Part shown: positions 45,281 through 57,424 of the stretch, one piece after another | Numbering within the stretch: the stretch's first letter is position 1 | Layout: every line of letters begins with the position of its first letter | Assembly (NCBI GenBank): GCA_029747015.1 | Contig: JAKOGI010001572.1 | Location: forward strand, 62,001 to 126,000 | Source of the DNA: Carnegiea gigantea | Lineage: Eukaryota > Streptophyta > Magnoliopsida > Caryophyllales > Cactaceae | DNA length: 64,000 nucleotides | Direction of reading: 5' to 3' | Position numbers and translations under genes: made by a program | The notes under the pieces: generated by a model | Seen by the model: the letters and a program-made list of their open reading frames with translations, nothing else | Told to the model about the DNA's origin: nothing | Databases searched by the model: none

Positions 45281-46265
45281 CCTTTGAAAGGGCTGTCAAC
45301 GATGCTTTTATCAATGGTAAGCCTTGTTTTGATTGATTTTTATGCCAATCGGTAGTTTAACACTAGTTTTTCTACAAATAAATTTGCCTTTTAATATGTA
45401 AAAGGTTTATTTTACCTTGTTATAGGAGTATTAGTCTCTCTTTTTATGAGAGTTATATTCAATTGGTTTGGTTTAAGATATTGGAAGAAGACTGATTTTC
45501 AAATAGTTATAACAAGGATTGTGGGGTCCTCTGTCAAAGGTAAAGATGTAAAGTCACTGAAGACTATTCATGACATGATTGTCATAATTTCAGATGCTAA
45601 ACGTCAATAAGATTTGTATTAGTTAATGAAATTGTAAGTGAGATTGTGGCATTTGTTCATTCATGATTTTTCATTGTAAGTGTTTGTTTACATATTATTA
45701 GTGAAATCGTTATGTTTTAATTTTAAAAAAATATGATCTATTAAGCAATTGCCTATAAAGAATTTATTATTTAAGAATAGCTGACGTAGACATATCTCCA
45801 CTTGGCAATGCCAGTTGCCAGCAAAAATTGAAGCAAAGGAAAAGCTTGTTAAAGAACAATTGCAATTGGAAGAAAATGTTATTGGTGGGAATTTCTGCAA
45901 GCAAATCAAGAAAGGTAGATGCATATCTCACCTTCAAGTGCGCATAGTTAAACTCAAATTTCACCTTCAACCCTTCAAAATTAAAAAATCTCAAACACTA
46001 CTGCAGTGGCTATTTGGACTTTGAAATATCAATGGTTAAGGAGAACCAGAATAATTACATCGACTTTGATTCAGGTAGATAAAAGTTCTAAGAGACATTA
46101 GATCATAGTTCAATAAAAGCCCAAAAAAGTGATTGATCGAATTAAATAAGCTAGTGGGATTAAGCAATTTTGGCCCAAATATAAGTTCAATAAAACCTAA
46201 GCCCACCCAAACCTTGAGAATAATTCCTACATGCATGGCTTGTTAAAATGGTGGAAAGACCTAGC
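45281..46265. other. no gene seen
   Basis: AT-rich sequence between the LINE and the next gypsy remnant. Short frames on both strands lack recognisable motifs. Confidence 0.5.
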
Positions 46266-46412
46266 CAAGATCTCCGAATTGACAAGGTTCAAGTTTGTGT
46301 TTTGGATTTTAAGAAAGTGAGGGATGTGTAGTCGACCTTGATCACATTTTCTTACAACAATAGTTACCATTCCAGCATACAGATGTCTCCATTCGAGGCA
46401 TTGTATGGTAGG
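46266..46412 (+). pseudogene. chromovirus-type Ty3/gypsy integrase C-terminal part, 5' piece
   Basis: The plus strand reads RIDKVQVCVLDFKKV, a stop, and then TFSYNNSYHSSIQMSPFEAL followed by YGR. This is the conserved 'RxIQxLEDMLRACVLDF...FAYNNSYHSSIxMAPFEALYGR' block of plant chromovirus integrases. It breaks at YGR; the continuation is found 1.37 kb downstream at 47785. Confidence 0.8.
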
Positions 46413-47784
46413 TAATGAATGACATATATGCATAGGATTTCATGAAGTGTTTAGGAGTTATTTTAGGGGATTAATATGCTTAATTGTATGATTTGTGCCC
46501 CTATTTTTATTATTATGCTCGGTTTTACTTATTTGACAAGTGTTTGCAGGTTTTGATCTTGTGAACCCAAAGCATGATGGTAGAATGATAATTTTAAGGC
46601 CTTATGGATCAATGAAGGCAGCAAAAATAGCCCAAAGACACCCAACACAAACAAACCTTGGCCAGAACCATGGTCTAGGGGGTTTTATGAAGAAGCAGCA
46701 GAAGGAGCAAGTAAGAACGACCGAGGCAGTGGCCACCACTGTCTGTTCATGGTGGTGCCCATGGTCTATGGTAAGCTCTATTTCCCTGGAGTTGGCTTGA
46801 TTTTTTCACTGCTGTTCGACTTTTAAGCTTTTTTTAATGTTTGCATCCTTCATTTTCGCTATAAAAAGTCCTGTTTTAATGCTTTCGTCACCGCATATCC
46901 ATTCCTTCATCTAGATAGGATTTAGGCTTCATTAGAGTGCGTTAAGAGTCCACAAAAGCAAGACCCATGCTGGGAGGTGGTAGTGTTGTTGTTGTAACGA
47001 GAGTTGAGAGCAAGTTGAAGGTGAAGATTTGCAAGGATTCTGGGTCGGGTTTGCATCTACCTATACAAGCACACATCGATTGAGCAATTTCTCTCCTTTC
47101 TCTTCTCTTTCTCCTTAGATTCTTATGCTTTTTAGATTAGTATTAGTTTTTATGTTAAGTTTTGAATTGTTAATCTTGGAATTAAGTTGAATTCTCATGA
47201 TTGAATCAATTCTTGTTTTGATGTAAAAGTGCATTGGACTTGTTGGATTTATTATATTGAAAATTAGATATTAAATTGCTAGTGGGAAAGTTGATCAACT
47301 TCTTGCTTATTTTAGACATTTTGTGAAGAACTGAAAGATGAAACTACATGTTGGAAAACTAAGATTCAACTTAAGTGTGTGGGATCTTAAGAAAAACTCA
47401 CTGTAAAACTCCTAAAATTTGAGAATTGCATTTCTAATGATCTTATATTAATAAATAAACCTTAAGAAATGATAATTGCATAAATTTAAGAATTTCATTC
47501 CACCTGAAAGAGGGGTTTGATAATTTGATTATCGGTTTTGGAATTACACATCTAAAGAAAATGTGCTTGTTTAATGCTTGAGTTGGAAAATTTCTTAATT
47601 TAATTAAATCCCTTGATTGTTTATTTATTAGATTAGATAAGTAGTATAGTTTAATTTGATTCACAAATTTGAATTTACTTAGCCTATCTTGAGGGAATAT
47701 AGCCTGGTAGCTTGACCTAGTCTCTGTGGGATCGACCTTGATTTCCTATAATGCTACCGTGTGCTTGCAGTCTTATCAGTATGC
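46413..47784 (+). mobile_element. 1.37-kb insertion splitting the gypsy integrase, possible solo LTR
   Basis: The flanking integrase halves meet as ...TATGGTAGG / AATGTAGGACT..., so this block is an insertion. TAATG on the left (46413-46417) and CAATG on the right (47784-47788) may be a 5-bp target duplication with one transition. Near its right end it contains AGTCTCTGTGGGATCGACCT, similar to a stretch common near the 3' ends of Athila/Tat LTRs. The terminal TG/CA dinucleotides do not fall exactly at the duplication, so the class is tentative. There is no coding capacity. Confidence 0.5.
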
Positions 47785-48395
47785 AATGTAGGACTTACTT
47801 ATGTTGGCAAGAGATTGATAATGCCTTAACTATAGAGCCTGAGTTGATACAGGCTACCACCGAGAAGATTAAGGTGATTTAGAAAAGAATGAAAGCTACT
47901 CATAGTCACCAAAATAGCTATGCCGACAAGTGGCATAGCCCTTTGGAATTTGAAGTAGGGGATCATGTTTTTCTGCGAGTTTCATCCACCAAGGGTGTCA
48001 TACGATTCGGGCAATTATGTAAGCTAACACCGAGATATATTGGCCCTTGCCCTATTATAGAGAGAGTAGGTGAATTAGCATATTAATTGCAACTGCTAAG
48101 AGAATTCTCAAGGGTTTGTAATGTATTTCTTATGTCCTAACTGCGAAAGTACATCATTAATCTATCTTATGAGATTGAGCTAGAGCCCCTTCATCTTTAA
48201 GAGGACTTGACCTACAAGAAGCAACCAATCGAGGGTTTGGACCATAGAGAAAAACAGTTGTAAAGGAAAGTTATTCCACTTGTGAAAGTGCTTTGGGCTA
48301 ACCACACCACAGTTGAAGCGTCTTGGGAATTACAGGAAGAGATGTAATCTATCCCATTTATTTACAAGATCAAGTTTGTATGAAGTTTCAAGAAT
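47785..48395 (+). pseudogene. chromovirus-type Ty3/gypsy integrase 3' piece with chromodomain-like tail
   Basis: It continues the integrase with CWQEID-type sequence, then KRMKATHSHQNSYADKWHSP, then FEVGDHVFLRVSSTKGVIRF and KLTPRYIGPCPIIERVGELA. This is the GPY/F region. After a stop the frames give EDLTYKKQPIEGLDHREKQL and VLWANHTTVEASWELQEEM, the end of a typical chromodomain tail. Multiple stops show that it is dead. Confidence 0.82.
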
Positions 48396-49131
48396 GAAAC
48401 TTCTTTTAACAGGAGTAAGATGTAAAACCTTCGAATTTGATACTTTATTGTTTATTGCGTCCGTAATGCTTTATTGTTGTTTGTGCCTATAAAGTTTTGG
48501 GGATGAAACTTCTCTTAAGGGTGATAGAATGTAAAATCCCGAAAATTGATATTTATAATTTTTAGATAATATAATTAACATTATTTAAATTTTAAGATTA
48601 GTAGTTAGTTGCATGAGCTCGTAGTTTATGATTTAGTGTTGGGCTTTTGCAAATTAGAATTTTAAGTGTAAGTCCAAATCTCCTCAATTTAGACCCAACC
48701 CAAAACTCCTGGTAAATAAAAATAAAATAAAATAGTCTAAGAGAAAACAAATTCAGATTTTATGTCCTAATTATTCTATACAAATTTTAAAATTAAATTT
48801 TGGTTGTGCTTTGTAATTTTTAGAAAGAGATGTCAATATCTCCCCCCCAAAAAAACTCCTAATTAACCCAACTAATCCTAAAATTTTATTCTTTCTCTTT
48901 TTTCTTGTGAATAAAATTAGTTAATAAAAATTTAGCTTTTGTTTCTCAAAATTTCCCTCCTATTTTAAATTTTAAAATTTAAATTCTCCAATTATTTTTG
49001 AAAAGAGAATTTTCATTGGTCAAAATAACTAAAAATCACTCCTTTTCTCTCTTCCCTTCATCTCTCTAGCCATGTGGATCAGGCAAAAAAAAAATCTATT
49101 AGCATTTTTATCACACTCAAGGCTCTCACCC

Positions 49132-49134
<3 letters not shown>

Positions 49135-49182
<48 letters not shown>
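49135..49182. repeat. (CT)n microsatellite
   Basis: About 23 CT units, with a second run at 49310-49352. Both create long Ser/Leu chance frames, which should not be called genes. Confidence 0.95.
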
Positions 49183-49185
<3 letters not shown>

Positions 49186-49304
49186 ACATTCACTCTCTCC
49201 CCTTCTATGCAAGAAACCATCGCCTGCTTAGTCGTCACCTGCTACCATCACCACTCCCCCTGCCATTCCCAGCAACTTTCGTTCAGCTGCCACCACTGCC
49301 AGCC

Positions 49305-49309
<5 letters not shown>

Positions 49310-49352
<43 letters not shown>
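49310..49352. repeat. second (CT)n microsatellite
   Basis: About 20 CT units with one TTTC interruption, about 130 bases from the first run. Confidence 0.95.
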
Positions 49353-50960
49353 ATTTTCTTGTTTCTTCATTGGTAAGTTATATGTAGTATTAGGGTTTCT
49401 CATTTATTATTCAAACCCTACACATCTAAATCATGACTTTGATATAATCTTTAGACTTTAATTAGTCTCTCTAACATATTTTTATATAAATCACACTTTT
49501 AGATTTTGTGCTGGCAAAAGAATGAATAATTCTCTCTTAATAATCCATCTCTCACTTATAAGGTGAGAACCGTATTCATTATCTTTTATTATCTCTTGAA
49601 GTGCTTGCGTCGAATTTTAGTATGATAATAGTATTAAGGTATGAATACGAATGGTTAGGAACTAATTCATGCTTAATAGTTAATGGACTTTAACTTTAAA
49701 ACCTGAAATATGATTGTTAGTTTATGCCATGATATTGACTTGCATTGACTTAACTTTGGAGAGTTACTTGAAATTTTACAGCTTTCCAAAAATCATAGAG
49801 AAATTAAAAGATGTAAGCTCATGAGTCTATTGCACAACAAATTTTGAATTTAGAACTTTGGACCTAAAACAAGAGAAAAATAAAGTTTCTCCCATAAGTG
49901 CGCAATTTTATCCTCAGTCATACCAATTTGAAAAACATGAAGTTTAGGGGCACTTTTGGTTATTATTGTCTATTTATCAGAAAATGAAAGTTGTAGGTAG
50001 ACATCTTAAGATTTCCATATTATACTCATACATCCCAATATGATATCTCTAAGTCAAGATATGTCTTCTGTAAGTTAGTTAGAAAACTCGTCGAGAGAGC
50101 ACATAAGTTGTAATTAATTTAGAGGTTTATTTAATGTTATTTAAATAGAAAATAACTATTAAAATTTATTTTGATGATTTAAAATGGATAATTTATGGGT
50201 TCAGTCATAGGTTTGTGACCTTAGGTTTCTTGGGTTAGTTAGGTTGTAAATCTATCTTGGGTTGATCCATATTATGACATACTACTTTGTCTTTTAGGTC
50301 GAATGGTTTAGAATCAAGCTCAAGTTAGGGTATTTCTTATTCATGCTTCATTAAGGTAATTTATATGCCCTAACTCCTCTTTGATGCTTTTGTTAATGTA
50401 TTTGGGTGTTTTCTAAATTATTTACGAAATTGTATGCCAAAGGGGACCTTATGTGAGAAAACTTGAACTGTTCCATGCACCTCTATATGATTTTCATACT
50501 ACTTTTGTTATTGTGATTTACTTACTTCCTAAATAAACGGTTCATGTCTTAAATGAATGTTTGAAATGACTTTAGTTTTGGCTACTTGAGGTGGGCATAA
50601 CAGAAGCCAAATTGAATATTGTTCATAAAATATTAACTAATAAAAGTGGAAGATCAAGGCCAGTTTCGAGAGGATAGCTCCTAAGGTCGGGCAGGGGTCC
50701 TAATAATTGGGATTTGAGCATCTCCTCGAGTTAATGCATGTAAGTGTTGTGATAGACAACAGCATGGCAAGTAAAGGGTTACTATTGCATAGTGTTTCAT
50801 GAAATAGTTTGGTCAAAGGCCATGAAACCCCCATTGGAGTCGCTTACCAAGGAAATGGGATGAACTTAATTAATAGGTTGAATAGAAGGAAAGAAATCTC
50901 TCAAGGTTGGTTAATTTATGAGGCATAATGAGAATGTTATGCTCTTTAAGTGGAGAAGAT

Positions 50961-51208
50961 TGTAATACCCCAATTGTAACTTAAAAGGATTACAGTAACC
51001 ACTTACATTATCAAAGGCACACCTTACTTTTCAAGAAATCCATTCTTAAGAACTCCATAGTTAAGTGTGCTTGCTGCAAAGAAATCTTAGGAGGGGTGAC
51101 CTCCTAGGAAGCTCCCCAGACAGCTTGTGGCAATTTGTAGGGCCAGTTAACGATCCTTAAAGTCATTCTTAGTAACTTTCCACGGCCCAGGAAGATCAAG
51201 GCGTTACA
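50961..51208 (+). repeat. Cassandra 5' LTR
   Basis: This is 248 bp, starting TGTAATACCCCAATTGTAAC and ending GGCGTTACA. It aligns along its length with the second LTR (shared AGCTTAAAAGGATT-type start, AGAAATCTTAGGA and CTTGTGG segments) but with many substitutions. Confidence 0.82.
51048..51115 (+). promoter_or_regulatory. 5S rRNA-like internal promoter in Cassandra LTR 1
   Basis: AGAACTCCATAGTTAAGTGT continues into GCTTG. It parallels the 5S gene AGAACTCCGCAGTTAAGCGTGCTTG, which includes the A-box. TAGGAGGGGTGACCTCCTAG parallels the 5S C-box TAGGATGGGTGACCTCCTGG. Changes within both boxes suggest reduced or lost RNA polymerase III activity. Confidence 0.85.
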
Positions 51209-51210
51209 GA

Positions 51211-51225
51211 TGGTACAATAGCGAG
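51211..51225 (+). other. decayed tRNA-Met primer-binding site of the Cassandra element
   Basis: TGGTACAATAGCGAG differs at a few positions from TGGTATCAGAGCGAG. It lies two bases beyond the first LTR, as expected. Confidence 0.65.
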
Positions 51226-51322
51226 ACAAAGATACTAGTTATGGACGCTGGTTAAGAAGATGCGTAAGTCAGTCGGTCAGTAAGGGACAACAAGGGCGTT
51301 AGGGTCTTCAATTAGGGGTGAT

Positions 51323-51599
51323 TATAACAACCAGAGTGTAGCTTAAAAGGATTGAAGTTGCTGCTCATATCACTAAAGGTACACATTCTTTTTTAGAAAC
51401 CCCACTTATAAAAATGCATAATTAAACGTGCTTTCTATGGAGAAATCTTAGGATAAGTGACCTACGAAGTTTTCCAGGCAGTGTGTTAGCTAGGATGAAG
51501 CACACCAAAAAGGCTTGTGGTGATTTGTGCGTTCAGTCAATGATCAATGAATTCATTCTTGGTAACTATGCACAATCCGATGAGGGTCAGGGTGTTACA
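51323..51599 (+). repeat. Cassandra 3' LTR with second 5S-like segment
   Basis: This is 277 bp, starting TATAACAACC (TG altered to TA) and ending GGTGTTACA. Its 5S-like boxes lie at about 51415-51475 (AATTAAACGTGCTT, then TAGGATAAGTGACCT). It has about 30 extra bases near 51480-51510 relative to the first LTR. Confidence 0.8.
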
Positions 51600-52699
51600 G
51601 TCGGAGGCTGTTAGACAGAAGAAAACCCCCTCTTTGAGAGTTGTTTTTACAGGTAATCCTTAAATGGTGGTGTAAGTTTCTTAAGGATCCCAAAGAAGTT
51701 CCAAAACTCTATACTGTGCTGAAGCATGTGGCGCTATCTATGTGGACCTAGAGTTAAGTAAGATACCACCCAAAGAAGGTGACAAGGGAAAGAGTACTGC
51801 TTTTCCTAAGAAAAGAGATCTTAGAATTAGGATCCCAATACTCAAACCTCAGGAAAAGAAGATTCCATGGCGAAGGATGCCCTAAACTAAGAGGACGCAA
51901 CTCCTCCTAGAAGACATCTATCTCTCAAGTGCACTCAAGCCTTAGAGCAAATATTCATCACTCCAAAAATAGTGGAGGAGTTGATCACATTAAAGGTCAA
52001 TGAAATGATGTCCCTTATGATTAAAAAGTTAGATGATTTCTTGGCTTCTCGGAGGAAATCAAGGAAAGCTGCTCCTAATAGGTTGTCTGTCAATAACAAG
52101 AATGGACGACCAAGATTCAACATGAGCTTTTCCCTAATGACTCAAAGGAAAGGGATCATGACAATAAACCTCTTAAGTATTGGAGGAATAAAGATGAAGA
52201 TTTCAAAGAGCCTGTGAAGCATAAAAAGGCTGAGTAGGAGAAATCCTTATAGAAGCTGAGTTAAGATAGGTCTTAACCAGGGGAAGACTATGAAAAAAAA
52301 TTCACAGCAACAAAGTTCAACTTCTATCAAAGTCGTATCCTCTCAACATCATTCAAAAGAAAATGCTAGGATGACCCTTAATTAGGGTGTTCCATTGACG
52401 GGTCACCTTAAGATCAAGATAACCTTTGATACTGAGATTTGGGAGGCCAAACTTCTATGAAAGATTGAGGTACCTAAGACAAGGCAGTTTGATGGCTTAA
52501 GAGCACCTTGAAACTAATTAAATTTAGATCTATCTGCAACCATCTCTTTTGAAAGTTATGATGTGTAGATACTTCCCTACTACCCTAAAAGGAACAACAC
52601 AAGCATAGTTTAACTAGCTGCCCTAAAGATCTATCAAATCTTAGGATAACTTGTTCACCATCTTAAGAAACAGCTTTGTTGGGAGAAGAATGACACCGA
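51600..52699 (+). other. probable Tat-like gypsy upstream sequence, no gene resolved
   Basis: Purine-rich plus-strand sequence with short broken frames leading into the gag remnant at 52700. One frame (51972-52217) is basic and resembles nothing specific. It is likely part of the same retroelement by position. Confidence 0.4.
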
Positions 52700-53880
52700 A
52701 GTCAACTAGTAGACTAATAAAGTTGGCAGAAAGGGATCAATAAACCCTAGTAGAGTATGTGTAAAGATTTACTCATGGGAAACTCTTTGTAGAAGACCTT
52801 AAGCTAGATGTAGTGTTAGCTTCCTTTGCCAATGGGGTTAGCAAAAAGGCTTCTGTGAAAAGTTCATCATGCCTCAGTCAGCCACCCTAAAAAGGGCCTT
52901 GAAGATGGCATAATGGTACATACAATTGGAGACAATCATAAGAGGAATAAGAACTAATCTCTAAGAGTGATGAAAAAGGTCAGTTCAATAGAACCAAAAA
53001 GAAAGGAAAGAAATGGTCTTTATGACAGAATCTCTCTTTAATACCTTGAGAAGTAAGACCTTGATGGAAACCAAGTGAAGTGTACACATACATGATCCCA
53101 AGCTTAGCAAATGGAGGCCTATGAACAAGAACAACGATAACTAGTGTGCATTTCACAAGGATTATGGGAATGAAACTAAATGCTGCTAAGATGTGGATAA
53201 TGTACTTAGTAATCGAGCTAACAAAGAAAAGATGAGCAGATACCTCAAGAAAAAGCCTTAAAAGAAAAGGAAATATCTAGATAAAAGGAGTTCATAAGAC
53301 CTAGTTAGATTGTCAAATAAGGCCCTAAAGAGTCATTTAAGAATTTTAGAGCGAACAAATCCATGAGTAAATTAGGTAATCATAGGCACTTCTTTCAAAA
53401 TGGTCTTTGATGGTACTAAATTTATATCTCAACCACCTGATAATCCTATGGTTATCAAGTTAACAACAGCTAATTATGAGATCAATAAGACACTTGTAGA
53501 TATTTAAAGTTCCATAGATGTTCTATTTTATGACTATTTTGTCAAGCTTGGCTTGTTTGTCTCCTCTACTTTACCCTATCATGGGGTTTATAGGAGGCAC
53601 CATATGTCCTAAGGATTGATCAAACTATCTATGAAGGTACAAACCTAAAAGGGAAAGACCTTCCAGATAATGGTAAATTATGTCATCATAGATGTGCCTT
53701 CTGCATATAATATAATTGTGAAAAGGCCACTTCTAACCCTTTGAGAGCAACGTTCTTTACCTATAACCTGGAGATGCAATACTTGATAGAAAATGGCTCT
53801 ATAGGAAAGATTATGGGAGATTAGAAGAGTGTAAGGGAGTGTTACATAGCTGCCTTAAAATCCACTACTACATGTCTAAT
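52700..53880 (+). pseudogene. Tat-like Ty3/gypsy gag-protease remnant
   Basis: Plus-strand frames show gag blocks: LVEYV, a stop, RFTHGKLFVEDLKLDVVLAS, FIMPQSATLKRALKMA, and a CAFHKDYGNETKC motif. Plant Tat/Athila elements carry 'CxFHxxxGHxTxxC' there. Next comes the protease: MVIKLTTANYEINKTLVD, a stop where the catalytic Asp-Thr-Gly should continue, SSIDVLFYDYFVKLGL, and DVPSAYNIIVKRPLL. These match 'VDxGSSxDILFxxxFxxMGL' and 'DxPSAYNxIIGRPxL'. RT is absent. The element is inactive. Confidence 0.75.
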
Positions 53881-56800
53881 ATATGAAATGGGAGAGGCTT
53901 CATATACTAGCAAAGACAAATCATAAAGCAACCAAAAGTCAATGTGGTCCTAATCTCTGGACTTTATAATCGGGAAGACAAGAATCCTAAGATATAGTTC
54001 AAGGTTCAATAGCAAAAACTACCCTTGGCCTAAAACCAGCCCGGGACTACATAGATTGGTGCAAAAGCCCTAGTCCCTATAGAAGTTGGTGCAACGAGTT
54101 TAAGGGTATGTACAAGGGTGTGGGGCAGAACAAAATAGAAGAGTGCAATCCAAAGCCTTGCTCTAATTACCAGAAACCAAAGAACAAAAAGTTGAAAACA
54201 TCCTGACCCGTACCAAGGATGCGATCCCCTATGAATGGCTAGTTGTTTGGGTGTGCTTGCTAAGATTTTACTTATTAAAGAAATTAGAGTCGCTAGCTAG
54301 TTTTATTAGAAAATCAATTTGAACTTTTATAAAAATATCACTTCTCTAATGAAGCCCTAAACAAAAGGGATAATCGAAGGGACACGAATCTGGTTAGAAA
54401 AGGTTTTCAATACGTCTCCAAATAATCCTTCATGTGGTTACCATCTGACTCCATTAGCTTGAACCAAAAAGATCCAGATTCAGAAGCGAAGGTACAATAT
54501 CAGGATGGAGTGCACCCTAGTGTCGCACGCCATTAGTATGACCTCTCCTAATCAAATCGAAAAATAAGATAGTTACATAAAAGAAAACAATTGTGTAGTG
54601 TATTAAATACAATAATGCAAATAGAAAATTACCACGCCAATTGTAATGTCAAATAAAAGAAAGGGTAAAGAAGAAACTAAAAAATTCACAGCGGGCAGCG
54701 ACTAAATTAATTACGAAAAATTACGTCTTTAAAATTAATAAAACTAAGCAAAAGAAAGAAGAAAAGGGAAAAACAGTAAGGTAGGTTTGAAAGATTGGTG
54801 CACTTAAGTTACTTGCACAAGCAACTTAGGGAACCTTGGGGCAAGAAGGTCGAGCCTTGACTTTCACCTTAAATGATTTTAAGAATAGATCCAAGAGTAG
54901 CTTCCAACTTGTTTGAAACCAATATCTTCAAATTCAAGGAAGCTTAGAAGCTTTTACTAACATGTGTTAAATTACCTTCCACTTTCCCCAAAAAAAACAA
55001 AAAATCAAACTCAATAAATTAGTTGGAAAATTAGAAGAGCTATTCAAGTTATGAATGATTCACCAAATTTTCTTTCTACTTATCAAATGAACATATTTGA
55101 AATTAAATAAATTAGATCTAAGCTCATTAGGAGTGGGTGTGAAACAAATTCAAGCAATATGTTGAAAAACCAAAAGACGTATTCAGATGATGAAATAAAG
55201 TAGCAAAATACTCTGCTTACTCATAAAATAAATGGATTTAACAAACAATTTAGATCTAACCTTCCTAAGAGTATGTCAAATGTTCTAATAAATATATTAA
55301 ATCATAGCCATAACAAATCTATAATAACAAAGACAACTCGAGAACCGAAGACTCACTTGCCTATAAATAAATTTTAGCGCTAGAAGGATCACTATACAAA
55401 TTGATTGACATATGGTAACCAAACTTAAATTTATGAGGAAGTCTAAAGAAGAAAGATGAGGAAAAGAGGTTCATCCCCAATTTGTGTCCTATAGTTGAGG
55501 AGGTGAAAGAGTACACAAACTTTTTCATCTCAAAATTTTAAGTGTAATGGCAGGATGTGGAAAGGGGGTTTGGCGTTTCAAATTTCAAATAAAAAAATGG
55601 CTTGTCTTTTAATTATATAGGAAAGCAAGAGAAAGGCAAAAGAAGAGAGTAATGTGCATGCCTTTTAAGACTGGAGGCTACTCATAATTTCTATAACTGC
55701 TTGGAGAAAATGGTCGACATACACATTTATTTTTGTAGTGGAAGTTCAAGTGAATTTTACCTTAGCAAGCAAGTTACATGAGTCACCATATTCAAATGAA
55801 AGCATTTGCATCACCTTATTATCATTCACAATGATAAGCCAAACAAAATCTACTTCATTTAAATATGTCATAGGAAAATCGAATTTATTGTTCTTATATG
55901 TTGGGCAATGCCTACAACTACAAGTTCATATTTAAGGACTCTACGTTGTTTGACATGTGTACTATATTCAAATCAAAGAGTCGAGAAACTGAGGTTATTC
56001 TTAACAAACTATACAAGCCATTGTATCTTTACTATCTCAAACTATACGCCGAGGTACTTCTTCAGAAGTATTTTATTTCCATATAGGAAAATGTTTGCTA
56101 GTATGATATTATATGCCAAGGTACTTCTTGGCCTCTTCAAATTTATGAATAGTAACTATGATGTAAATATTACAGGATGAAACAAATAGTAAAGTGAAAC
56201 ATATAATCACTCATAGTCTTTGTGCATAAGGAAGTTGTGCTCCAAAAGATATTCTATGACAGTTACATCTTGTCTTATTTGCATCCACATGTCTTCAAAA
56301 TATAAATTACTAGTTAGGGAAATGTTCTCTATCTATATGGTTATTCGAGGATTTGGTTAGGATATGAAAAATATAAATTGATTGATTTTCAAAAATGGAT
56401 AAACCTCCAATATCTAGCATTTGGCCAACTTAACGCTCCCCTCACTTTGCACAATTTTATCACCTGAAGCCTAATTTAAATTATCTCTGTGTTAATCATT
56501 TTATTTAAACCTAAAGTTCCAAGGATTGGCCTTCTAGCGTCTAGCTCATGGAGTTGGTATTGTTGTCAACACGTCGTGTAATCTGACACTAGTTTTATTC
56601 CAAATGCTTAAACTCCACAATAAGAATAAGTACTAAACAAACATCATATATGAACATTGTTGATGGGAATTAAAAGCTCAAGTTATATCTATCATAAAAC
56701 ATTAAAACGTTTTACATACTACTTTTAAAAAAAGTCAAAATTTTTTAGACCCTTACCAAGTTGTGGTCATTATTCATAAATCACTGCTACTGATGCTATA

Positions 56801-57171
56801 GCTTTTTATTAGTTGTCACTTTTATCAATACTACTAAATTTAGCGACCACAACCAGCAGGGTCTAGTGGTATACAACTCCCCTTCCCTCTTAAATGGAGA
56901 GGTTTTTTTTCCCTTTGCGCTTCTCTTCTCCTAAGCTTTCCTATATTGACATGTCCTTCAAAAAGATTGTGATCTCGAATGGGTTATCTTAACTATGCAA
57001 AAAATTAATCTTTTGTGTAACTACCACCTCACTTATTGCTATTGAGATGTTTATAGTAGTCCAAAATATGTTGCTTCTTAATAGGTAAAGGCCTTTGTGC
57101 ATGGGCTCAAACACAAGAAGTTAACATGACTATATTCCGAAAATGAAGGGAAAGGATAGCATCCTCTCATA
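53881..57171. other. no gene seen; probable retroelement debris
   Basis: The first part (to about 54130) still resembles the gag-pol linker of the Tat-like element (ILDPRE-like text). From 54230 onward I see AT-rich sequence with short frames (for example 55738-55935 and 55908-56180) that lack known motifs. A CTAGTGGTATACAACTCCCC string at 56870 is faintly tRNA-like but insufficient for a call. Confidence 0.4.
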
Positions 57172-57198
57172 TGTGTGTGTGTGTGTGTGTGTGTGTGT
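57172..57198. repeat. (TG)n microsatellite at the Helitron end
   Basis: About 13 TG units directly beside the outer Helitron-like 3' end at 57205. Confidence 0.97.
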
Positions 57199-57204
57199 TA
57201 GTTA

Positions 57205-57360
57205 AGACCTGCGCATTGCCCCGGAAGTTATGTTTTGAATAAGCAAATAGTACTTCAAAAGTGGCATTGAATAATTGTTAGATCGATGTTAGTACGTTGA
57301 TATGAACATATAATGAAGATTTCAGTCTAACTCAAAAGAACTTGGGTAAGTAGTGAAATG
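57205..57360 (-). repeat. Helitron 3'-end-like block, outer copy
   Basis: It shares GAATAAGCAAATAGTACTTC, GAATAATTGTTAG and ATGAAGATTTCAGTC with the inner copy at 57835-57980, about 630 bases away. Toward the end of the minus strand it reads CCGGGGCAATGCGCAGG and CTTAACTAAC. This may derive from a GC-rich terminal hairpin followed by CTRR, but it is decayed. Confidence 0.6.
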
Positions 57361-57424
57361 AAATATGTTGTAAATGCCTGGGCATTTGATTGAAAGCTTA
57401 AAGAAATATACTGCCAACAGTTTA

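Larger units (their letters stand above)
48530..50960 (+). repeat. probable 3' LTR of the chromovirus-type gypsy element
   Basis: After the integrase tail, a purine-rich AAGGGTGATAGAA precedes TGTAAAATCCCGAAAATTGA, typical of the LTR start in Del/Tekay elements. The stretch that follows has no gene. It holds two CT microsatellites and reaches the Cassandra element at 50961. Its right end and any partner LTR were not found. Confidence 0.45.
50961..51599 (+). mobile_element. Cassandra-type TRIM element with 5S rRNA-like LTRs
   Basis: Two diverged LTRs (50961-51208, 51323-51599) flank an interior of only 114 bases. Each carries a segment strikingly like the 5S rRNA internal promoter. Just after the first LTR is TGGTACAATAGCGAG, a decayed tRNA-Met primer site (TGGTATCAGAGCGAG in intact elements). 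AGGGGTGAT, a short purine tract, precedes the second LTR. This arrangement is the hallmark of Cassandra TRIMs: non-coding elements of about 0.6-0.8 kb whose LTRs carry a 5S RNA promoter. I found no target duplication; the copy is old. Confidence 0.85.

Noticed and set aside
49029..49461. Open frames on both strands with long Ser-Leu or Arg-Glu runs
   Set aside because: They are translations of the (CT)n microsatellites at 49135-49182 and 49310-49352.
51048..51475. Two 5S rRNA genes
   Set aside because: Only the internal promoter part of 5S is similar, the flanks are LTR sequence, and the arrangement with a primer site and purine tract fits a Cassandra TRIM better.
56860..56920. tRNA-like string near 56870
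   Set aside because: A possible A-box (TCTAGTGGTATAC) is present but no B-box or cloverleaf could be found, so it is neither a tRNA nor a supported SINE.
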